Positions 43,071 to 49,792 of a stretch of DNA of 64,000 nt are shown here, one piece after another. The stretch spans positions 320,363 to 384,362 of the forward strand of contig VXZQ01000001.1 of assembly GCA_009845425.1 (NCBI GenBank). Reading direction: 5' to 3'. The DNA comes from Holophagales bacterium. GTDB lineage: Bacteria > Acidobacteriota > Thermoanaerobaculia > Multivoradales > Multivoraceae. The notes under the pieces are model-generated. The model saw nothing but the letters and a program-made list of their open reading frames with translations. It did no database searches and had not been told where the DNA came from. Made by a program: the position numbers and the translations under genes. Within the stretch, counting starts at the first letter, position 1. The number at the start of each line of letters is the position of its first letter.

Positions 43071-44126
43071 ATGGAGTACCGCGTATTGGGACGGACCGGC
43101 GTCAAGGTCGCGCCCCTCTGCTTCGGCAGCGACAACTTCGCCGATCCGACGCCTGAGCCGGAATGCGTACGCATGCTGGAGACGGCGATGGACGCCGGCA
43201 TCAACCTGATCGACACCGGCGAGGTCTACGCCGAGGGCGAGGGCGAGCGGGTCATCGGCCGGGCACTCAAGGCGAACGGCCGCCGCCACGAGCTGCTGAT
43301 CGCCACCAAGGTCGACCATGGCCGCCGGGTCGTCGGCCAGAGCGTCGTCGACTACACCGGCAGCATCGGCCCCAACGAGTACGGCCACTCGCGGATCAAC
43401 CTGATCCGCGCCTGCGAGGGCTCGCTCCGGAGGCTGCAGACCGACTACATCGACCTGTACCAACTGCATCGTCCTTCGCCCGAGATGCCGTTCGACGAAA
43501 CCCTGAGGGCTCTGGACGACCTGGTGCGGGCCGGGAAGATCCGCTACATCGGCTGCTCGACTCACCCGGCCTGGATGGTCGCGGAAGCCGTGATGACGAG
43601 CGAAATGAAGGGCTACGTCCGCTTCGCCAGCGAGCAGCCCCCCTACAACCTGCTGGACCGCCGGATCGAAAACGAACTGATCCCGATGTGCGAGCGCCTC
43701 GGCCTCGGCATCATCACCTGGGCGCCGATGGCGATGGGGGTGCTCGCCGGTCGGTACCTGAGCGACTCGGACTACCCCGAGAACTCCCGGGCCGCGCTGC
43801 GCGGCGGCTTCTACGCCGACCGCGTCACGCGAGCCGGCATCGACGTCGGCCGCAAGTTCGCCGAAGTCGCGGCCGACTCCGGTCTCACTCCGGCCCAGTT
43901 CGCCATCCTCTGGACCAAGGATCAGCCCGGCATCACCGCGCCGCTGATCGGGCCGCGCACGCTCAGGCACCTGGAGGACCTGCTGCCGGTGCTCGACATG
44001 AGCTTGACCGACGAGCAGCGGGCGGCCTGCGACGCGCTCGTGCCCCCCGGCAGCGTCGTCGCCGACTTCCACAACACGGCGGGCTGGATGAAGATGACGG
44101 TCATGCCGCCAGCCGAGAGTTCCTGA
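43071..44126 (+). CDS. Aldo/keto reductase
   Basis: 351-residue NADPH-dependent (beta/alpha)8 oxidoreductase. The catalytic tetrad is Asp48 and Tyr53 (LIDTGEVYAEG), Lys80 (IATKVDH) and His133 (YQLHRPS). The C-terminal NADP-binding region has APLIGPRTLRHLED. It resembles the YajO/potassium-channel-beta branch rather than the classical aldose reductases. ATG with GGAGG upstream. It lies 30 bp after the peptidase gene and 3 bp before the racemase-family gene. The substrate is unknown. Confidence 0.88.
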   Translation: MEYRVLGRTGVKVAPLCFGSDNFADPTPEPECVRMLETAMDAGINLIDTGEVYAEGEGERVIGRALKANGRRHELLIATKVDHGRRVVGQSVVDYTGSIGPNEYGHSRINLIRACEGSLRRLQTDYIDLYQLHRPSPEMPFDETLRALDDLVRAGKIRYIGCSTHPAWMVAEAVMTSEMKGYVRFASEQPPYNLLDRRIENELIPMCERLGLGIITWAPMAMGVLAGRYLSDSDYPENSRAALRGGFYADRVTRAGIDVGRKFAEVAADSGLTPAQFAILWTKDQPGITAPLIGPRTLRHLEDLLPVLDMSLTDEQRAACDALVPPGSVVADFHNTAGWMKMTVMPPAESS

Positions 44127-44129
44127 ACG

Positions 44130-45209
44130 ATGCGGGTCTCCAACGTGATCCACGCCGTCGACACCCACGTCGGCGGCGAGCCCGGGCGGGTCATCGTCGG
44201 CGGCGTTCTCGACGTCCCCGGGGCGACGATGTTCGAGAAGATGCGCTACCTCGAGACGGAGGCCGACGAGCTGAGGCTGCGGATGCTGCGCGAGCCCCGC
44301 GGCTATCCGGCTGCGAACTGCAACCTGATCCTGCCGGCGACCCACCCCGACGCGGTTGCCGGCTACGTGATCATGGAGCAGGTCGAGTACCCGGGCATGT
44401 CGGGCACGAACACGATCGCCGTCGTCACCGTGCTGATCGAGACCGGGATGGTGCCGCACACTGAGCCCCTCACCGAACTCACACTGGAATCGCCCGCCGG
44501 ACTGATCCAGGTGCGCGCCGACGTCGAACGGGGCAAAGTGAAACGAGTGGAGTTCGAGAACGTGCCCGCCTTCGCCGTCGACCTCGACGTCGAGCTCGAC
44601 GTTCCGGAACTCGGCAAGGTCACCGTCGACGTCGCCTACGGCGGCATGTTCTACGTCATCGCCGACGCCGATCAGGTCGGCCTCACCCTGGCGCCGGATG
44701 AGGCCGCCGAAGCGACCCGCGTCGGCGAGATGATCAAGGCCGCCTGCCAGGAACAGCTTCCGCCCCCCGTGCATCCTTTGAACCCGGAGATCCGCGGCGT
44801 GACGATCGGCCAGCTCTCGGCGCCGCCGCTGATGCCCGGCTCCCACCGCCGCAACACCGTGATCGTCTCGACCGGCAAGCTCGACTGGAACAAGCCGCTG
44901 ACCTGGACCGGCGCCCTCGACCGCTCACCCTGCGGCACCGGCACCTGCGCCAAGATGGCGGCGTTGTGGGCCAAGGGCGAGCTGCCGCTCGGCCAGGATT
45001 TCGTGCACGAGGGCGTCCTCGGCACCACGTTCACCGGCCGCATGGTGCGAGAGACCAAGGTCGGCGACGTCGACGCCGCGGTGCCGACGCTGGCGGGCAC
45101 CGCATGGATTACCGGCTTCGCCCAGTACGTCGTCGATCCGGAGGATCCCTTCCCGAACGGATTCACCGTCGGCGACATCTGGGGCGGCCAGGAGGAGCGA
45201 GTGCGATGA
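44130..45209 (+). CDS. Proline racemase superfamily enzyme with Ser/Cys active site
   Basis: 359-residue enzyme of the proline racemase/hydroxyproline epimerase/3-hydroxyproline dehydratase fold. The N-terminus DTHVGGEPGRVIVGG and the central region match the family. The first catalytic position is Ser91 (GMSGTNT), where proline racemase has Cys; the second is Cys268 (SPCGTGT). A Ser-Cys pair argues against simple proline racemase and for hydroxyproline 2-epimerase-type chemistry, though the substrate cannot be fixed. ATG at 44130; the stop overlaps the next start (ATGA). Its neighbours are a TRAP importer and a DHDPS-family lyase, as in known hydroxyproline clusters. Confidence 0.88.
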   Translation: MRVSNVIHAVDTHVGGEPGRVIVGGVLDVPGATMFEKMRYLETEADELRLRMLREPRGYPAANCNLILPATHPDAVAGYVIMEQVEYPGMSGTNTIAVVTVLIETGMVPHTEPLTELTLESPAGLIQVRADVERGKVKRVEFENVPAFAVDLDVELDVPELGKVTVDVAYGGMFYVIADADQVGLTLAPDEAAEATRVGEMIKAACQEQLPPPVHPLNPEIRGVTIGQLSAPPLMPGSHRRNTVIVSTGKLDWNKPLTWTGALDRSPCGTGTCAKMAALWAKGELPLGQDFVHEGVLGTTFTGRMVRETKVGDVDAAVPTLAGTAWITGFAQYVVDPEDPFPNGFTVGDIWGGQEERVR

Positions 45210-45955
45210 GCGAAGACAGAGTGATGGTCGTCACCGGCGCGTCGAGCGGCCTGGGAGCCGAGGTCTGCGAGCACTTCGCCCTGAAGGGCTACCGGGTCGT
45301 CATGAACTACCTGATCGAACCCGAGGCGCAGGCGACCTACGAGCGCATCGCGGCCAGCGTGGGTAGCGACGACCGGCTGATGAAGGTCCAGGCCGATGTC
45401 GCCAACCGGGAACAGGTGCGTGCGATGTTCGACGCTGTCATCGAACGGTTCGGCCAGGTCGACATCCTGATCAACTTCGCCGGCATCAACCGGGACGCGC
45501 CCTTCACCGAGTTGACCGACGACATGTGGGACTCGGTCGTCTCCGCTCATCTCCGCGGCCACTTCGTCTGCGGTCAGGAGTTCCTGTTCCACAACCCCGA
45601 CCGGCCCGGCGTGATCATCAACCTCGGAGCCGCCTGCGGCCAGATCGGGCGCAAGAACGGAGCGAACTTCTGCAGCGCCAAGGGCGGCGTGATCGCGCTG
45701 ACGAAGTGCATGGCCCAGGAGCTCTCGCCCCGGATCCGGGTCAATTGCCTGGTGCCCGGATCGGTCCGGACGCGGGAGGTCATCGACCGCTACCACCTGG
45801 AAACCGAGGAAGGCCTGGCGAAAGAACTCGCCACCCTGCCAATGGGGCGGCTGGGCGAGTTCGAGGACATCACCCGGATGGTCGACTGCATGATCGGCTC
45901 CGAGTTCACGACCGGCGCCACGTTCTACGCCAACGGCGGCCAGTACATGCATTGA
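45206..45955 (+). CDS. Short-chain dehydrogenase-like protein lacking catalytic residues
   Basis: 249-residue Rossmann protein of the classical SDR type. The cofactor motif TGASSGLG (residues 10-17) is intact and Lys159 is kept, but the other catalytic positions are changed: the tetrad Asn is His115 (SAHLRGHF), the catalytic Ser is Ala142 (NLGAACG) and the Tyr of YxxxK is Phe155 (NFCSAK). NNAG is also NFAG. The frame and codon use are normal, so it is not a decaying pseudogene. It may bind NAD(P) in a non-catalytic role or use different chemistry. ATG at 45206 overlaps the upstream stop, with GGAGG before it. Confidence 0.82.
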   Translation: MSEDRVMVVTGASSGLGAEVCEHFALKGYRVVMNYLIEPEAQATYERIAASVGSDDRLMKVQADVANREQVRAMFDAVIERFGQVDILINFAGINRDAPFTELTDDMWDSVVSAHLRGHFVCGQEFLFHNPDRPGVIINLGAACGQIGRKNGANFCSAKGGVIALTKCMAQELSPRIRVNCLVPGSVRTREVIDRYHLETEEGLAKELATLPMGRLGEFEDITRMVDCMIGSEFTTGATFYANGGQYMH

Positions 45956-45969
45956 AGCGCCTCGGCGCC

Positions 45970-46437
45970 ATGTTCCGGGCACTGCTCCGCCACCCGCTCG
46001 AGGTGGCGGTGTCCTCGGTCCTGGTCGCCCTGGTCGCGGTCACCTTCTCGCAGGTCGTCTTCCGATACGTCCTGCAGGCGTCGCTCTCCTGGTCCGAGGA
46101 ACTCGCCCGCTTCCTGCTGATGTGGCTCGCCGCCCTCTCCACCGCCTACGCGATGAAGACGGGCGCGCACTTCGCACTTCACTTCGTCGTCGACCGGACG
46201 CCGCCCGCCATGCGGCGCCTCATCGGTTCAGCGGTCGCGCTTTCCGCGGCCGCGTTCCTGGCCGTCTTCGCCTACCAGTCGCTCCGCTTCGCGATCGAGG
46301 TGCACGACATGCTGGCGCCGGCGACCCGCATGTCGATGGCTGTCCCCTACTCCTCGGCCTTCGTGGGCAGCACCCTGACCCTCTACTACGTGCTCGTGAA
46401 CTGGCGCCGGGAACTGCGGGAACAGGGACAGGAGTAG
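45970..46437 (+). CDS. TRAP transporter small membrane subunit (DctQ type)
   Basis: 155-residue protein with four predicted membrane helices. It shows the DctQ pattern FSQVVFRYVLQASLSWSEEL and RFLLMWLAALSTAYAMKTG. The start is uncertain: the ATG at 45970 is used, but an in-frame TTG at 45952 overlaps the SDR stop (TTGA), an arrangement common in this genome. It pairs with the large subunit encoded 13 bp downstream. Confidence 0.85.
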   Translation: MFRALLRHPLEVAVSSVLVALVAVTFSQVVFRYVLQASLSWSEELARFLLMWLAALSTAYAMKTGAHFALHFVVDRTPPAMRRLIGSAVALSAAAFLAVFAYQSLRFAIEVHDMLAPATRMSMAVPYSSAFVGSTLTLYYVLVNWRRELREQGQE

Positions 46438-46450
46438 GACCTCAGGGACG

Positions 46451-47731
46451 ATGGGAATCCTGGTCATCCTGACCCTGGTAGCGGCGCTGCTGCTCGGCGT
46501 GCCGGTGGCCATCGCGCTCGCCCTCGCGGCCATGGTCGGCCTGCTCTACAGCTCGCCCGAGTTCCTGATCGTCCTGCCCCAGAAGTTCCTCGCCGGCCTG
46601 GATTCCTTCCCGCTGCTGGCGGTGCCGCTGTTCGTGCTCGCCGGGGCGCTCATCTCGCACGGCGGCATGGCGCGCCGGATCGTCGACCTGGCCATGCAGT
46701 TCGTCGGCCGCCTGCCGGGCGGCCTGGGCCTGGTCGTCATCCTGTCGACGATGCTGTTCTCCGGCATCTCCGGCTCGCCGAGCGCCAACACGGCCGCCAT
46801 CGGCTCGGTCGCCCTGCCCGCCATGCGACAGCGGCAGTACCCACCGCCGTTCGCGACCGCCGTCTTCGCCTCGGCCGGCGGCGTCTCGACCCTGGTGCCG
46901 CCCGCGATCGACCTGATCATCATCGGCGTCGTCTCGGGGATGTCGATCGGCGCTCTGTTCGCGGCCGGCGTCACGCCGGCGATCGTGCTGGGGCTGGCCC
47001 TGATGGGGATGACCTATATCCGCGCCCTCGACCTGAATCTGCCGCTCGAGGCGAAGGCGTCCTGGCCGCAGAGGCTCCGCGTGATCCGCGACGGCATCCT
47101 GCCGCTGTTCATGATCGTCATCATCCTCGGCGGCATCTACGGCGGCGTGTTCACGCCGACCGAGGCGTCGGCGGTCGCGGTGGTCTACGGGGCTCTCGTG
47201 TCCTTCTTCGTCTACCGGGAACTGAAGCTCGAGGACGTCCCGAAGATCCTGCTCCAGACCGCGTCGCTCTCCGGCGTCGTCCTGTTCGTGCTGGGGACAG
47301 CGTCCATGTTCTCCTTCGTCCTCACCTTCGAACGGCTGCCGCACCTGCTGGCGGAGGGGATCTCGACCCACGCGCCCAACTGGATCGTCTTCATCCTCTT
47401 CGTCCACCTGATCTTCCTGTTCCTCGGCATGGTGATGGACGCCCTGCCGCCGATCATCATCCTGATGCCCATCCTGCTGCCGGCGGCGATCGCACTCGGC
47501 ATGGACCCGCTCCACTTCGGCATCCTGGTCGCTGCCAACGTCGGCATCGGCATGATCTCGCCACCGGTCGGCATCTGCCTGTACGTCGCCTGCGGCATCT
47601 CGAAGACGCCGATCGAGAAGGTGACGCCCAAGCTGTTGCCCTTCCTCGCGCTGCTGCTCATCATGCTCCTCGTGATCACCTTCGTGCCCGGGGTCACGCT
47701 CTGGCTGCCCGACGCGCTCGGCTATGAGTAA
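46451..47731 (+). CDS. TRAP transporter large permease (DctM type)
   Basis: 426-residue membrane protein with about twelve helices. Family signatures include PLFVLAGALISHGGMARRI, FSGISGSPSANTAAIGS, TPTEASAVAVVYG and GIGMISPPVGICLY. It couples the sodium gradient to uptake of an organic anion delivered by the DctP protein. ATG at 46451. The 3' end overlaps dctP by 8 bp. Confidence 0.92.
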   Translation: MGILVILTLVAALLLGVPVAIALALAAMVGLLYSSPEFLIVLPQKFLAGLDSFPLLAVPLFVLAGALISHGGMARRIVDLAMQFVGRLPGGLGLVVILSTMLFSGISGSPSANTAAIGSVALPAMRQRQYPPPFATAVFASAGGVSTLVPPAIDLIIIGVVSGMSIGALFAAGVTPAIVLGLALMGMTYIRALDLNLPLEAKASWPQRLRVIRDGILPLFMIVIILGGIYGGVFTPTEASAVAVVYGALVSFFVYRELKLEDVPKILLQTASLSGVVLFVLGTASMFSFVLTFERLPHLLAEGISTHAPNWIVFILFVHLIFLFLGMVMDALPPIIILMPILLPAAIALGMDPLHFGILVAANVGIGMISPPVGICLYVACGISKTPIEKVTPKLLPFLALLLIMLLVITFVPGVTLWLPDALGYE

Positions 47732-48710
47732 CCCCCTTCGAGCCGCTGCGTTCGCGCTCTGCGCCCTCGCCCTCCTCGCCGGCTGCCGCGGCAGCGACGG
47801 CGTCACCGTGCTCAAGGTCGCCCACAACGGCCCGGCCGGACACCCGTTCCAGGCCGGCTTCGAGGAGTTCAGCCGGATTCTCGAGGAACGGTCCGGCGGC
47901 GCTGTGACGGTGCAGATCTTCGAGAACGAGCAGCTCGGCACCGAGGAGGAAGCGACCCTCATGGTCAAGCTGGGCGCGCTGGCCGCCTCGGCCGCCAGCG
48001 CCGGCGGCGGCATTTCCGCCTTCGTCCCCGAGGCGGAGATCTTCAACTTTCCCTTCATCTTCCGGGACCTCGACCACTTCTACCGGGTGGTCGACGGGCC
48101 GATCGGCGAACGCGTCGCCGACCGGATCGAGGAGGAACTCGACGTCCTCGTGCTGGGCTACTGGTTCGCGGGCCGGCGCAACGCCTGGAACGCGGAACGG
48201 CCGATCGTCACGCCCGATGACTTCGAGGGCCTCAAGATCCGGGTCATCCCGACCCCCATCCTGGTCGACACCTTCAACGCCCTCGGCGCGCAGGCGACGC
48301 CGATGTCGTTCGGCGAGCTCTACTCGGCGCTGGAACAGGGCGTCGTCGACGGCGCCGAGACGGACCACGTCGATCTCTACGGGGAGCGTTTCTACGAGGT
48401 CACGAAGTACGTGTCCTACACGCGGCACCTCTACCTCGCCGTGGCGCTGATCTTCAGCCGCAAGCTCTACGACGAGCTGCCGCCGCACGTCCAGGAGGCG
48501 GTGCTCGACGCCGGCAGGGCGTCGGTCCAGGTCGAACGGGAGGCGATGGCGTCGATGACCGCCGAGGCCCTCGCCGAACTGGAGAAACTGGGGATCGAGT
48601 TCAACGAGATCGACCGTCCGATGTTCGAGGACAGGGTGCGGCAGGTCTACCTCAACAACGCCGGAAGAGTCGGCGGCATGGCGGCGATCGAGGAGGTCGC
48701 CCGGCAGTAG
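47724..48710 (+). CDS. TRAP transporter substrate-binding lipoprotein (DctP type)
   Basis: 328-residue periplasmic receptor. The lipobox LAGC (Cys21) predicts a lipid anchor. The DctP fold is seen in LKVAHNGPAGHPFQAGFEEF, NFPFIFRDLDHFYRVVDG, and the conserved ligand-binding Arg in GLKIRVIPTPI with FGELYSALEQGVVDGAE. The usual ligands are C4-dicarboxylates, sugar acids or amino-acid-derived anions. ATG at 47724 overlaps the dctM stop. Confidence 0.92.
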   Translation: MSNPLRAAAFALCALALLAGCRGSDGVTVLKVAHNGPAGHPFQAGFEEFSRILEERSGGAVTVQIFENEQLGTEEEATLMVKLGALAASAASAGGGISAFVPEAEIFNFPFIFRDLDHFYRVVDGPIGERVADRIEEELDVLVLGYWFAGRRNAWNAERPIVTPDDFEGLKIRVIPTPILVDTFNALGAQATPMSFGELYSALEQGVVDGAETDHVDLYGERFYEVTKYVSYTRHLYLAVALIFSRKLYDELPPHVQEAVLDAGRASVQVEREAMASMTAEALAELEKLGIEFNEIDRPMFEDRVRQVYLNNAGRVGGMAAIEEVARQ

Positions 48711-48752
48711 CCTTGAAGAACGGACTCACGGAGTCAGAACAGGAGCAGGACA

Positions 48753-49658
48753 ATGGAATTCCGCGGTGTCATGACGGCGATCACCACGCCGTTCAAAGAC
48801 GACCTGACGGTCGATCACGACTTCCTCGCAAGGCACGCCAACTGGCTCGTCGAGCACGGCTGCACCGGCATCGTGCCTCTCGGCTCGCTGGGCGAGGGCA
48901 ACACCCTCCAGTTCGACGAAAAGCTGGCGATCGTCGAAACCTGCGTCGCCGCACTCGATGGCCGGGCGCCCGTGATGCCCGGCATCTCCGCGCTCAGCAC
49001 GGCCGAAGCCGTCCGCATCGCCCGGGGCTCGGCCGAACGCGGCGCCCAGGCGCTCATGGTGCTTCCCCCCTACGTCCACAACGGCGCGATGCACGAGACC
49101 CGGGGTCACGTCGCGGCCATCTTCGAGGCCACGGACCTGCCGTGCATGCTCTACAACAACCCCTTCGCCTACGGGGTCGACATCCTGCCTGAGATCATGG
49201 GCGAACTGGCCGCCGAGCACCCGAGCCTGCGGGCGATCAAGGAGTCGAGCGGCGACATCCGGCGGATCACCGCGGTCAAGGCCTTGCTGGGAAACCGCCT
49301 CGAGGTCTTCGCCGGCCTCGACGACATGCCCTACGAAGCCGCGTGGTCGGGGGCGACGGGCTGGATCGCGGGCCTGGTCAACGCGCTGCCGGCCGAGTCC
49401 GTGCGCCTGTTCGAGCTGGCCATGGCGGGCCGGCGGCAGGAGGCGTTCGAACTCTACGCCTGGTTCCTTCCCCTGCTGCGCATGGACACCGTGCCGGAGT
49501 TCGTCCAGTTGATCAAGCTGGTGCAGGCGGAGGTCGGGATGGGGTCCGAGACCGTGCGGCCACCCCGGCAGGCCCTGCCCGAGGCCGACCGCAGCGAGGC
49601 TCTCGCACTGATCCGGGAACGCCTGGCAGCCCGCCCCCTGTCCAACGTCCTGAACTGA
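48753..49658 (+). CDS. Dihydrodipicolinate synthase family lyase/deaminase
   Basis: 301-residue (beta/alpha)8 class I aldolase-type enzyme. The Schiff-base lysine is Lys163 (AIKESSGD), the catalytic Tyr134 is in MLYNNPF, and the substrate-carboxylate motif is GSLGEGN in place of GTTGE. The family covers DapA, N-acetylneuraminate lyase, sugar-acid aldolases and pyrroline-4-hydroxy-2-carboxylate deaminase. With a proline racemase-family gene in the same run, the last activity is a reasonable guess. ATG at 48753 with AGGAG upstream. Last gene of the operon. Confidence 0.88.
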   Translation: MEFRGVMTAITTPFKDDLTVDHDFLARHANWLVEHGCTGIVPLGSLGEGNTLQFDEKLAIVETCVAALDGRAPVMPGISALSTAEAVRIARGSAERGAQALMVLPPYVHNGAMHETRGHVAAIFEATDLPCMLYNNPFAYGVDILPEIMGELAAEHPSLRAIKESSGDIRRITAVKALLGNRLEVFAGLDDMPYEAAWSGATGWIAGLVNALPAESVRLFELAMAGRRQEAFELYAWFLPLLRMDTVPEFVQLIKLVQAEVGMGSETVRPPRQALPEADRSEALALIRERLAARPLSNVLN

Positions 49659-49659
49659 T

Positions 49660-49699
49660 TTGACGCCCGCGTTTAGTAACGCTAACGTGTTTGTAACAC
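49660..49699 (+). promoter_or_regulatory. Palindrome-rich region before the TonB receptor gene
   Basis: TTGACG (49660-49665) is a plausible -35, with a weak TAACGT (49683-49688) 17 bp on. The segment holds two adjacent inverted repeats, TTAG-n5-CTAA (49673-49685) and GTGTT-TGT-AACAC (49687-49699). They look like operator half-sites at the right place to control the receptor gene, whose ATG is about 95 bp downstream. Confidence 0.35.
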
Positions 49700-49792
49700 T
49701 GCTACAGGATTCTCCGGCCGGCACCGCTCGGTGAACCGGCCTGCGCATAGCACCAGGAGGAGACGGAAACCCGGCCAGGAAGGAAGGCGGAC

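Noticed and set aside
45206..45955. SDR gene considered as a pseudogene because catalytic residues are missing.
   Set aside because: The frame is intact, the start overlaps the upstream stop with a good ribosome binding site, and codon use is normal, so a non-catalytic or altered function is more likely.
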